From positions 1-62,512 of the forward strand of contig JAGNKE010000016.1 of the NCBI GenBank assembly GCA_018000295.1: a stretch of 62,512 nt of DNA, in the 5' to 3' direction. A model generated the notes under the pieces. That model was given only the letters and a program-made list of their open reading frames with translations. It did no database searches and had not been told where the DNA came from. Both the position numbers and the translations under genes were made by a program. How positions within the stretch are numbered: the stretch's first letter is position 1; every line of letters starts with the position of its first letter. This stretch comes from Alphaproteobacteria bacterium (GTDB taxonomy: Bacteria; Pseudomonadota; Alphaproteobacteria; Micavibrionales; Micavibrionaceae). Of the stretch, positions 17,999 through 26,259 are shown piece after piece.

Positions 17999-18706
17999 TT
18001 AAAGCGGACCCGGTTCAGGTTCGTTTCCTTTTTCCGTTAATCCATTGTAAGCCAATCCGTCCGGGCTGGGGTGAACCCTTACCCCCATACGCTCAAGATT
18101 GACCACCTCGGCAAAAAGACGGACCTTCGCCTCCTCCCCCTGCGCGTGGGCGTTCATGACCTCGGCGGTGTGAACCCTGCCCCTGATCAATCCCTCATTC
18201 CAAAGTCCGGCGTGCGTTGCGACGACGCTTAGTCCTTTTTTATGGGCAAAATCGGCGCTTAGAACATGAACATCGTAGCCTTCAAGAATATCCAGAATCT
18301 CATTAATAAACTCCTCATTCAAAGGCCAACCTACGTTGGGGCCGATGATGCGGGCCTCCAGAAGGCCTCCCGTTCCCCTGACCTGATTGAGCATCGTTAT
18401 CAGGGAATCAGAGCCTGCAATGGAAATATCGGTACTCGCCCCTTCCTGAGAAAGATGGGTCAAGCCGGTTGCCCCTGTCGCGGTATTATGCACCGCTAGA
18501 CCCATACAGGTCGCCAGACTGTCGGTTCCCAGGACTTCGTAGGTCGCGCCGGGCGCCGTCACTGCGGCACAGTCCATATCAACATAGACAACCCGGGAGG
18601 GATCTATGCGCGTTCGGGCGTTCTGGATGAAAGATGAGGGCAGCAATTCCAGCAGCGCCTTCATGCGCTGGTCATTATCGCTAAAATCCTTCAACCGCAC
18701 CGTCAC
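17999..18706 (-). CDS. CheD-like protein B (Cys/His dyad retained)
   Basis: The 235-residue protein begins with GTG (upstream GGGGTTGAG). Its segment LGTDSLATCMGLAVHN ... GLTHL lines up with CheD (LGSCVGLxLYD ... GLxHxMLP): Cys67 and His84 are 17 residues apart, as in the CheD catalytic pair. CheD deamidates glutamines in chemoreceptors and interacts with CheC. The remaining sequence (EARIIGPN, DVHVLSADFAHKKG) fits the same fold loosely. No che genes are nearby; the neighbours are flagellar. The family assignment is by eye and needs a profile search. Confidence 0.68.
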   Translation of the reverse strand: MTVRLKDFSDNDQRMKALLELLPSSFIQNARTRIDPSRVVYVDMDCAAVTAPGATYEVLGTDSLATCMGLAVHNTATGATGLTHLSQEGASTDISIAGSDSLITMLNQVRGTGGLLEARIIGPNVGWPLNEEFINEILDILEGYDVHVLSADFAHKKGLSVVATHAGLWNEGLIRGRVHTAEVMNAHAQGEEAKVRLFAEVVNLERMGVRVHPSPDGLAYNGLTEKGNEPEPGPL

Positions 18707-18810
18707 AAGCTCAACCCCGTTTACAAAAAATTACATATTGGACATCTTTTATTTATATAAAAATGGCACGATAGGAAGGATAGTGCCATAAAATAGTGAG
18801 AGTTTCGGCC

Positions 18811-19338
18811 ATGAGCCCCTATATCAAGATTTTTTTCCTTTGTTTAACAGTGACTTGTGTCAGCCTCCTTTCCGTCGCCGCGTTCGCGGAAGAGGTGTCT
18901 GGCACGCCGTCAACCCCTCCCCGCCTTCAGGAAAAATACGACAGCATGACCGAAGAGCAGAAAGCAGCGTTTGATGCCCGCAAGGCCAAACTCAAGGAGA
19001 AAAAGGAGCATTTCGACTCCCTGCCCCCCGAAGAGCAGGAGGCGGTTCTGAACGAGGTTAAGGAAAAGAAAGCCAATTTCCAGAGTCTTTCTCCTGAGGA
19101 AAAAAAGGCCGCCCTCGAGGAAGCTGCCGCCAAGCGCTACGAAACTTTGAGCCCGGAACAAAAAGCCAAGGTTGATGATCGCCGCACCAAGGTGCAGACC
19201 GCAAAAGCGAAGTACGATGCCTTGCCCGAGGAAAAGAAGGAACAGATCAAGGAAAAACGGAAAGCTTTCAAGGAGAAACGCGCCGCGCATAACCAAGACG
19301 GGATTGGGCCGAGAAAGAAAAAGTGGAGAGCCAATTAA
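18811..19338 (+). CDS. Exported Lys/Glu-rich repeat protein
   Basis: A signal peptide (IKIFFLCLTVTCVSLLSVAAFA) precedes a highly charged helical region containing repeated units of the form LSPEEKKA/LPPEEQEA/LSPEQKAK/MTEEQKAA at about 25-35-residue spacing, with predicted coiled-coil character. I chose ATG 18811, which has GAGAG upstream, giving 175 residues; a GTG five codons earlier is possible. It probably lies in the periplasm. A terminator shared with the convergent fliI follows. Function unknown. Confidence 0.68.
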   Translation: MSPYIKIFFLCLTVTCVSLLSVAAFAEEVSGTPSTPPRLQEKYDSMTEEQKAAFDARKAKLKEKKEHFDSLPPEEQEAVLNEVKEKKANFQSLSPEEKKAALEEAAAKRYETLSPEQKAKVDDRRTKVQTAKAKYDALPEEKKEQIKEKRKAFKEKRAAHNQDGIGPRKKKWRAN

Positions 19339-19369
19339 TTTTTATGTCTGTTCTTAGTGTCATGAACGA

Positions 19370-19396
19370 AACCGGAGTCCCGCTCCGGTTTTTTTA
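19370..19396. terminator. Terminator hairpin between the repeat protein gene and fliI
   Basis: AACCGGAG at 19370-19377 pairs with CTCCGGTT at 19383-19390 across a 5-base loop, followed by a T run. The T run overlaps the stop codon of the convergent fliI (19394-19396). Confidence 0.85.
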
Positions 19397-20725
19397 TGCA
19401 TTCATGCCGAGAATGGATGCCAGCCTGTTAAAGCTGTCTTCTATGGTCGCGGAGTCATCCTTGTTCTGGGACAAAAACGTCTCGATCTGCGGATAGAGGC
19501 GGATAGCCTCGTCCACGGCGGGGTCGGTGCCGCGCCTGTATGCACCGAGGCGGATCAGTTCAGCCATGTCCTCATAGACCGTGATCACCTGCTTGGCCTT
19601 GCGGACCACGCCGTTCTGCCAGTCACTGAAGACGTTGGGCATGGAGCGGGAGATGGATTTAAGGATATCGATGGCCGGATAGCGGCCGCGATCAGCGATC
19701 TTGCGGTCCATCACGATGTGGCCGTCGAGAATCCCCCGTGCAGCGTCGGAAATCGGCTCGTTATGGTCGTCGCCCTCGACCAGAACCGAAAAGAGTCCGG
19801 TGATGAAGCCCTTGCCCGCCGGACCTGCGCCTGCTCGCTCCAGAAGGCGGGCCAGTTCGCCGAAGGTGGTGGGCGGATAGCCCTTCGAGGTCGGCGGTTC
19901 GCCTGCCGAAAGGCCGATTTCGCGCTGGGCCATCGCAAAGCGCGTGACCGAGTCGATCAGGCACAGCACCTGTTTGCCCTGATCGCGGAAATATTCGGCC
20001 ACCGAAAGCGTCAGATAGGCGGCCTGCCGGCGCATGAGGGCGGGTTCATCGCCGGTGGCCACGATCACAACGGAACGGGCCAGACCGTCCGGCCCCAGAT
20101 CGTCGTCGAGAAATTCCTGTACCTCCCTGCCCCTTTCTCCGACCAGACCGATGACCGAGACATCGGCGGCGGTATAGCGCGCCATCATTGAGAGGAGCAC
20201 CGATTTTCCGACGCCGGAGCCGGAGAATATCCCCATCCTCTGGCCCTGCCTTAAGGGGAGGAAGCTGTTGACCGCCCGGACGCCGAGATCAAGCTGCGGG
20301 CCAAGCCTTTGCCGCGCATGGGCGGCAGGCGGGCGATTGCGGAGGGGGACAGGAATCTTTCCCTGCGGCAGAAAGCCCTTGCCGTCAATCGGTTCGCCCA
20401 GACCGTTGAGGACGCGGCCCAGCCACTGTTCGGACGGATTGACGAGGGGTTCCTGCTCCTGAATGATGGCCTTACAACCCAATCCTACACCGTCGAGGGT
20501 GCCGAAAGGCATCAAAAGAGCCTGTTTTTCGCGGAATCCGATGACTTCGCAGGGTATTTTGCGGTCCTTGCGCGGGCAAAGATGGATGACCGAACCGACC
20601 GTGAGGCGGTCGCTGACCCCGGCGATTTCGACCAGAAGGCCGAGAATCTTGGTGACCTGACCGTAAAATTCTACGGTCGGAAGCCTGTCAATCGCCGTTA
20701 TGGCCTGTTCCGCCAGCCTGTCCAT
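19394..20725 (-). CDS. fliI: FliI, flagellum-specific export ATPase
   Basis: FliI is the F1-beta-like ATPase that energises and unfolds substrates for flagellar export. The 443-residue protein has an N-terminal beta-barrel domain, Walker A GSGVGKS at 169-175, the conserved LVGERGREVQEFLDDDLG block, Walker B-type VLCLIDSVTRFAMAQREIGL, and a C-terminal helical domain. Length is normal. It stands alone on the minus strand opposite ctrA, whose promoter region it shares. Confidence 0.96.
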   Translation of the reverse strand: MDRLAEQAITAIDRLPTVEFYGQVTKILGLLVEIAGVSDRLTVGSVIHLCPRKDRKIPCEVIGFREKQALLMPFGTLDGVGLGCKAIIQEQEPLVNPSEQWLGRVLNGLGEPIDGKGFLPQGKIPVPLRNRPPAAHARQRLGPQLDLGVRAVNSFLPLRQGQRMGIFSGSGVGKSVLLSMMARYTAADVSVIGLVGERGREVQEFLDDDLGPDGLARSVVIVATGDEPALMRRQAAYLTLSVAEYFRDQGKQVLCLIDSVTRFAMAQREIGLSAGEPPTSKGYPPTTFGELARLLERAGAGPAGKGFITGLFSVLVEGDDHNEPISDAARGILDGHIVMDRKIADRGRYPAIDILKSISRSMPNVFSDWQNGVVRKAKQVITVYEDMAELIRLGAYRRGTDPAVDEAIRLYPQIETFLSQNKDDSATIEDSFNRLASILGMNA

Positions 20726-20976
20726 CAGGTGAGTTTACGATAAAAATGGGTGATTGTTTCAAGAAAATGCGTTTTTCGCTGTGGATAGTTTATCAGCCTT
20801 CCGAGCGAAAGGGAAATTAAACATTATTGTTTTTTATCATATGCTTATAAAAAAAATTTAATAGTTAATAACGTGCGGAAAGGATTTGTCGCTGTCTTTA
20901 ATATTTGTTAAGATATTTATTAATAAAGTGAGCCACTTTATATCTTGCACCTTTTCAGTATCAGGGGATTTTTTAT
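20726..20976. promoter_or_regulatory. Divergent fliI-ctrA promoter region
   Basis: This 251-base, AT-rich region holds several TTAA half-sites. Three of them, at 20898, 20908 and 20920, are spaced by six and eight bases, close to but not exactly the seven of the CtrA consensus. ctrA genes are commonly autoregulated, so these may be degenerate CtrA sites. AGGGGA ahead of the ATG at 20977 is the ctrA ribosome-binding site. Confidence 0.5.
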
Positions 20977-21684
20977 ATGCGTGTATTGCTCGTCGAAGAT
21001 GACACCTCAACCGCCAAGAGCATTGAGCTGATGCTCAAGTCCGAAGGCTATATTGTGGATACGACCGATCTGGGCGAAGACGGTCTGGAGATTGGAAAAA
21101 TCTACGATTACGACATCATCATTCTCGACCTGATGCTGCCCGATATGGACGGCTACGAGGTGCTTAAGCAACTCCGGGCCTCCAAGGTGGAAACCCCTAT
21201 TCTGATTCTTTCCGGGCTGACGGAGTTGGATAACAAAATTAAAGGCTTAGGCTTCGGGGCCGATGACTACCTGACCAAGCCGTTCGACAAGCGCGAACTG
21301 GTCGCCCGTATTCAAGCCATCGTCCGGCGTTCACAGGGTCATTCGCAGAGCCTGATCCAGACCGGCAAGATCAAGGTCAATCTCGATACGCGCACCGTGG
21401 AAGCCGATGGCAAGCCGCTGCACCTGACCGGAAAAGAGTACGGTATTCTTGAGCTTCTGTCGCTGCGGAAGGGTACGACCCTGACCAAAGAGATGTTCCT
21501 GAATCACCTCTACGGCGGGATGGACGAGCCGGAGGTGAAAATCATTGACGTGTTCATCTGCAAACTTCGCAAGAAGCTGGCGGAAGCCACAGACGGCAGC
21601 AACTATATCGAGACCGTCTGGGGCCGCGGGTACGTTCTGCGCGATCCGGAAGCCGAGAAGGACAAGAAGGCTGCCAACGCCTAA
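20977..21684 (+). CDS. ctrA: CtrA, cell-cycle response regulator
   Basis: CtrA is the OmpR-family regulator that controls flagellar, chemotaxis and division genes in Alphaproteobacteria. The 235-residue protein has a receiver domain with acidic pocket E7-D8-D9 and phospho-acceptor D51 ([11 protein letters not shown]), then the family-specific [28 protein letters not shown] linker, here seen in overlapping parts, and a winged-helix DNA-binding domain ([29 protein letters not shown] [13 protein letters not shown]). The segment is near-identical to CtrA across the class. Confidence 0.97.
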   Translation: MRVLLVEDDTSTAKSIELMLKSEGYIVDTTDLGEDGLEIGKIYDYDIIILDLMLPDMDGYEVLKQLRASKVETPILILSGLTELDNKIKGLGFGADDYLTKPFDKRELVARIQAIVRRSQGHSQSLIQTGKIKVNLDTRTVEADGKPLHLTGKEYGILELLSLRKGTTLTKEMFLNHLYGGMDEPEVKIIDVFICKLRKKLAEATDGSNYIETVWGRGYVLRDPEAEKDKKAANA

Positions 21685-21747
21685 TTCTTTGAAAAATCTT
21701 TGCGCCTGAAGCGTTGACTCTCTCCGGGATCGTCAGCATCATGCGCC

Positions 21748-22791
21748 ATGGTTTCCTTTAAAAATGTTACGGGCGCAATATCAAAGCTCGATAATTTCAA
21801 CAACTGGATCCGGTTGCTTTGCGTCCTGTTGGCTGTCGCCTATGTCCTATCGCTGGGCGCGGCCTATTTCTGGGTTTTCGATCTTTTCCGTCATTTTCTC
21901 TTGCAGTATGCCCTGCTAGCGATTGTTTTTGTATTGCTGGCGCTGGTTCGCAAGCTCTGGCCTTATGCGCTTGCGATGGTTGCCCTGTGCGGGCTTTGCG
22001 GATACGAGATCATCAGCCGGATTGATTATGTTCCGCCCCCTTCTGCTGAGGCACTCGCAGGGCCGGGCCTGATAAAGGTCATCACCTACAACCGCCATCA
22101 CAGCCTGACTGCGCATCAGGAGATGGTTGATTTCATCAAAGCCGAGAATCCGGATATTTTCTTTATCCTTGAGGCGAATGAGACCCATGCCGAAGCTTTG
22201 AAAAAGGATATGAAGGAGGTTTATCCTTATCAACTTCTTTTCCCAAAGGAAAACGCATTCGGTATGGTGGCGGCCAGTCGGCATCCGTTCAAATCTAAAT
22301 CGGTAACGTTCAGCCAAATCATTGTCAAAAGCGGGCTTAAAAATTTTATTCTGATCGCCAAAATCCAAATTAAGGGCTTTGCGCCTGTAAGCTTCTACGC
22401 GCTTCATGCACCGCCGCCCTTGCGTTCGTGGTTTTTTGAGCAGCGCAATGCCGAACTCGATCATGCTGCGTCGATCATCAACTATAACCATAAGGATAGA
22501 AACTCCAATATTGTCCTTCTGGGCGACTGGAACATCACGCCCTATTCGCCCTTTTTTACGCGGCTGCTTGAGCAGACCGGGTTCAAGAATCAGACGACCA
22601 GCCGCTTTTTCCTTCCCACATGGCCGGCGCAATATTATTCCTTTTTCCAGATTCCTATCGACCATCTCCTGCATAGGGGCAATATGACCCTGATCGACAA
22701 GCGGCGCGGGCCGTCTCTGGGGTCCGACCATCATGCGGTCGTGGCGGTTTACAGGCTTGACCCGGTCGCGCAGAAAAATAATGACCCCTGA
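21748..22791 (+). CDS. Membrane-anchored endonuclease/exonuclease/phosphatase-fold protein 1
   Basis: The 347-residue protein has three N-terminal membrane helices (about 20-38, 46-66 and 70-90) and a C-terminal EEP-fold domain. Visible active-site motifs are TYNRHH (position of the usual T-x-N), LEANE (metal-binding Glu), LGDWNITPYSP (GDxN) and GSDHHAVV (SDH). EEP enzymes cleave phosphodiester or phosphomonoester bonds; the substrate is unknown, and a periplasmic domain acting on lipids or nucleic acids is possible. The next gene is a paralogue starting within its last codons. Confidence 0.85.
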   Translation: MVSFKNVTGAISKLDNFNNWIRLLCVLLAVAYVLSLGAAYFWVFDLFRHFLLQYALLAIVFVLLALVRKLWPYALAMVALCGLCGYEIISRIDYVPPPSAEALAGPGLIKVITYNRHHSLTAHQEMVDFIKAENPDIFFILEANETHAEALKKDMKEVYPYQLLFPKENAFGMVAASRHPFKSKSVTFSQIIVKSGLKNFILIAKIQIKGFAPVSFYALHAPPPLRSWFFEQRNAELDHAASIINYNHKDRNSNIVLLGDWNITPYSPFFTRLLEQTGFKNQTTSRFFLPTWPAQYYSFFQIPIDHLLHRGNMTLIDKRRGPSLGSDHHAVVAVYRLDPVAQKNNDP

Positions 22792-23785
22792 TCCCGCCTT
22801 GCTTGGAATTCCGGGCAAATTCTTTGTGCTGCTGTCGGTCTTGCTCCTCGCGTGTTATGGCGCCGCTCATCTCGCCCGGTGGCACTGGTTTTTCGATCTT
22901 CTCAGTCATTTCCTCGTTCAATATGCTTTTTTTGCGCTGGTGTTTTGCGCGATTCTATTTGTCCTGAAAATGTATCCGCTTTCGTTGCTTATGCTGTCTG
23001 TTTCTCTGGCGTCCTTTTACGAAACGCGGCGGCCGTTGGCCGAACCGTGGCGCTTTTCGGCCCCGCCGCGAGACGCCAAGGAGCGGAATATCTTTCGGGT
23101 CGCTCAGTACAACAAACATTACGATAACAAGAATTTCGCAGCGATTGCGGACTGGCTCAATCAAAGCCCGGATAGTTTCGATATCGTTTTTCTACTGGAG
23201 GTCGAGCCCGACGATGCCGATGCCCTGCGCGGATTGACCGCAAAGGTCTATCCGTATGCGGAACCGGCAGAGGGAGTCGGGCCGGATTTTTCCCTGATCC
23301 TCAGCCGCCATAAGCCGCTTTCCGTCGAACGGAAAAAGGTTGCACCGGATATGATCGGTACGCGGGGAACGCGCGTCGAGATGCAGCCGGAAGGTTTCAA
23401 AGCACCTGTGGTTTTCTATTCTGTCCATACGCGGGTTCCGATGCCCCGGCGCGGGCAGGTGCGGCGCAATGCAGAATTGGCGGGGCTGGCGGCGTGGATC
23501 GCGCAGGATCAATCCCCTTATAAGATTGCGGTCGGGGATTGGAACATCACGCCCTATTCCCCGTATTTTTCCGATTTTCTGAAGGTCTCGGGCCAGAAGT
23601 ATCAGACTTACGGGATTTTTCCGCCGGGGACATGGGTTTCCTATTTCACTCTGCCGTTTCTTAAGATTCCGATTGACCATATCACTTACGGGCCGGGGCT
23701 GACGGTGCTTGAGATCAAGGCCGGACCTTCGTTCGGGTCGGATCATCAGGCTTTAGTTGGGGTTTTTGCGGTCCGGAGGGACTGA
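22781..23785 (+). CDS. Membrane-anchored endonuclease/exonuclease/phosphatase-fold protein 2
   Basis: This 334-residue paralogue of the preceding gene has the same plan: N-terminal membrane helices up to about residue 80, then an EEP domain with QYNKHYD, LEVE, VGDWNITPYSP and GSDHQALVGV. I chose ATG 22781, which overlaps the upstream stop (22789-22791), over a start 16 codons earlier that gives a basic extension unlike the paralogue. The overlap implies co-translation. The two proteins may form a pair with related but different substrates. Confidence 0.84.
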   Translation: MTPDPALLGIPGKFFVLLSVLLLACYGAAHLARWHWFFDLLSHFLVQYAFFALVFCAILFVLKMYPLSLLMLSVSLASFYETRRPLAEPWRFSAPPRDAKERNIFRVAQYNKHYDNKNFAAIADWLNQSPDSFDIVFLLEVEPDDADALRGLTAKVYPYAEPAEGVGPDFSLILSRHKPLSVERKKVAPDMIGTRGTRVEMQPEGFKAPVVFYSVHTRVPMPRRGQVRRNAELAGLAAWIAQDQSPYKIAVGDWNITPYSPYFSDFLKVSGQKYQTYGIFPPGTWVSYFTLPFLKIPIDHITYGPGLTVLEIKAGPSFGSDHQALVGVFAVRRD

Positions 23786-23857
23786 CAAATTTGACTTTGT
23801 TTTCTTTATTCCCTATATTTTTATGTAATTATATTGAGAAATCTCAAGGGTGAAATC

Positions 23858-24382
23858 ATGAACGGGTCGTCCACTTCTTCTTATTTGAATTCGAACAACA
23901 ATTCCGAGTCATATCTTAATTCGATTCAATATATGAGAAACCGGGGCTCCGAGGTTGAGAACGCTCACACGCTTGTGGGCCTTATCGGACAGGCTTTTCA
24001 GGCCGGGGCAACGAAGCAGCAGGTTCTCCTTTCTCTGCGTTGCCTTAAAATCAGAGAGGGAATCAATCATCCTCTTGGCACCATGCAAGGGCTTATTGAC
24101 CGACGCCCCGAGGTCATGAAGGGCTGGCCCGATGGGTTTGCCGAGAGAATGAAGGCGCATTTTAATAGTGACGGCGATCAGGTTCATGTCCAGCGTCCTA
24201 CTGCGCAGGGTTTTTTCCTCGAAGCCGCGGCCCCGACGCTTTACCCATCCCTGTACAAAGGCTTAACCGGCAGGGCTACTGCTATGTATGCCGAATTCAG
24301 ACTCGCGGCGATGTCGGGCTTTTCCGACGAGGGCCGGAGGCAACTTCTGGGCTTCGATCCATCGGCGTATGAGTCCAATTAG
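23858..24382 (+). CDS. Hypothetical protein
   Basis: The 174-residue protein starts at ATG 23858 with AAGGGTG upstream. It has a Ser/Asn-rich N-terminus (residues 1-30) and a soluble, mixed helical remainder (VGLIGQAFQAGATKQQVLLSL; LYPSLYKGLTGRATAMY). No signal peptide, membrane helix or known motif is seen. It stands alone between the EEP pair and pgsA. Confidence 0.62.
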   Translation: MNGSSTSSYLNSNNNSESYLNSIQYMRNRGSEVENAHTLVGLIGQAFQAGATKQQVLLSLRCLKIREGINHPLGTMQGLIDRRPEVMKGWPDGFAERMKAHFNSDGDQVHVQRPTAQGFFLEAAAPTLYPSLYKGLTGRATAMYAEFRLAAMSGFSDEGRRQLLGFDPSAYESN

Positions 24383-24486
24383 GCGTCTGCGTCTGTATTT
24401 AAAATTTGAACATTTTAAACCCGGGGCTCCGGCCGAGTTTTGTTTTTACGGTGTTCTTTTTGCGCCGAATTGATTAGTTTTGTTCC

Positions 24487-25053
24487 ATGAATTTCATCAA
24501 AGACAATCTTGCTAACATTCTGACTTTTGCCCGGTTGCTGCTGCTTCCGGTCATGATCGCCTTGTTTTATCTTGAGGCTTCTTGGGGGGCGGTTGCGGCG
24601 TGGCTGTGCTTTGTGGTTTTTGTTTTGAGCGCCGTGACGGATTTTTTTGACGGATATGTGGCGCGAAAATACAATCAGATCACACCGTTTGGGACTTTTC
24701 TTGATCCTATTTCTGATAAAATATTTGTGGCGACTCTGCTTGTGCTTCTGGTTGCGTTCGGGCGGGTCACGGGCTTCTGGATTCTGCTGGTTCTGTTGAT
24801 TTTTGCGCGGGAGTTTCTGGTTTCGGGATTACGGGAATATCTCGGCCCCAAGAACATCCAGATGCCCGTCAGCGTCCTAGCCAAATGGAAAACGACCGCG
24901 CAGATGGTGGCGACGGGGTTTCTGATCCTCGGCCCCCATGCCCCGTTCGCCTTGGAACTCGGCCTTGGGCTGCTTTTTGCGGCCACCCTTTTGACGATGG
25001 TGACCGGGGCGCAGTACCTGCGGGTCGGGCTTAAACATATCGGGCGGGATTGA
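24487..25053 (+). CDS. pgsA: CDP-diacylglycerol--glycerol-3-phosphate 3-phosphatidyltransferase
   Basis: PgsA makes phosphatidylglycerol phosphate, the first committed step to phosphatidylglycerol and cardiolipin, at the inner membrane. The 188-residue protein contains the CDP-alcohol phosphotransferase signature D-G-x2-A-R-x8-G-x3-D-x3-D at D55-G56, A59-R60, G69, D73, D77, plus about five membrane helices. The N-terminus (ANILTFARLLLLPVMI) and length fit PgsA. Confidence 0.93.
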   Translation: MNFIKDNLANILTFARLLLLPVMIALFYLEASWGAVAAWLCFVVFVLSAVTDFFDGYVARKYNQITPFGTFLDPISDKIFVATLLVLLVAFGRVTGFWILLVLLIFAREFLVSGLREYLGPKNIQMPVSVLAKWKTTAQMVATGFLILGPHAPFALELGLGLLFAATLLTMVTGAQYLRVGLKHIGRD

Positions 25054-25149
25054 ACCCAATTTTGTCCCTTCACAAGATATCAACATGATCCTGCGGATAA
25101 CCCTGTGAGCGGTCTGGACCGCATGAGGGAAATTGCGTAGCCTTTTTTT

Positions 25150-26259
25150 ATGCTAGGTCTTTACCGACTTGCCCGCCCGGTTCTTTTCAAGCTGGAACCC
25201 GAAAAAGCCCACCGAATGACCCTCAAGTTCATGAAATCAGGGTTCATGCCGGTGCCGCCGCGAATACAGGCTGCAGAGCTTGAACAGACCGTTTGGGATC
25301 TCAAGTTTCCCAACCCTGTTGGCTTGGCGGCAGGGTTCGACAAGAACGCCGAAGTCATCCGCCCGGTTCTGGAGATGGGATTTGGATTCATGGAGGCTGG
25401 AACTGTGACGCCGCTACGGCAGGCGGGCAATCCCCTGCCCCGCGTGTTCCGCGACCCGGGCAGCGAATCCATCATCAACCGCATGGGCTTTCCCGGCGAG
25501 GGCATGGAAGTCTTTGCCAGGAATTTTGAGCACTTTAAAAACGAAGATATTCCGCCGCCGGGAATTGTGGGGGTGAATATCGGCATGAACAAGGACCAGA
25601 AGGAGCCGGCTGAGGATTATAGTGCCCTGATCCGCGCCTTTGCCCCGAAAGCCGATTATCTGACCGTCAATATTTCCTCGCCCAATACACCCGGACTGCG
25701 GAATTTGCAGGAGCAGGAGCCGCTGCGCGCCCTGCTCAAGAGTCTGATGGAGACTCTGATTGGGGCAACGGGTGAGCTTGCGCCGCCGCCCCTGCTGGTC
25801 AAGCTTTCGCCCGATATTCCCGAGGATCAGCAGAAGCTGATCGTCGATGTTCTTCTTGAGTCGGGCGTGAGCGGCATTGTCCTGACGAATACGACGATCG
25901 CGCGTCCCGATGCCCTGCCGAAGTCTTTTGCCTCCCAATCGGGTGGACTGAGCGGCAAGCTGCTGCGCCCGCTTGCCACGCAAACTATCCGTAATTTCTA
26001 TCGTTTAACCGACGGGCGGTTGCCCATCGTCGGGGTCGGCGGCGTGTTCAGCGGCAAGGATGCCTATGAAAAAATCCGGGCGGGCGCCTCGCTGGTGCAG
26101 CTTTACACGGGCCTTGTTTACCGCGGGCCGGAGATCGCCACCTCTATTTGCCGGGAACTGCTCGGGCTGCTCTCGCGCGACGGGTTCAGCCATATCAGCG
26201 AGGCGATCGGGGCGGATCACCGCGATGGACACACGAACGGGGCGGAGCAAGCGGCATGA
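25150..26259 (+). CDS. pyrD: Dihydroorotate dehydrogenase (quinone), class 2
   Basis: PyrD oxidises dihydroorotate to orotate in pyrimidine synthesis and passes electrons to the quinone pool at the inner membrane. The 369-residue protein has the class 2 N-terminal membrane-associating helices (residues 1-30), FPNPVGLAAGFDKN at 53-66, NRMGF at 110-114, the catalytic-Ser region NISSPNTPGLRNLQ at about 174-187, and VKLSPD and GVGGVFSGKDAYEKI for FMN binding. The stop overlaps the next gene's start (ATGA). Confidence 0.96.
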   Translation: MLGLYRLARPVLFKLEPEKAHRMTLKFMKSGFMPVPPRIQAAELEQTVWDLKFPNPVGLAAGFDKNAEVIRPVLEMGFGFMEAGTVTPLRQAGNPLPRVFRDPGSESIINRMGFPGEGMEVFARNFEHFKNEDIPPPGIVGVNIGMNKDQKEPAEDYSALIRAFAPKADYLTVNISSPNTPGLRNLQEQEPLRALLKSLMETLIGATGELAPPPLLVKLSPDIPEDQQKLIVDVLLESGVSGIVLTNTTIARPDALPKSFASQSGGLSGKLLRPLATQTIRNFYRLTDGRLPIVGVGGVFSGKDAYEKIRAGASLVQLYTGLVYRGPEIATSICRELLGLLSRDGFSHISEAIGADHRDGHTNGAEQAA

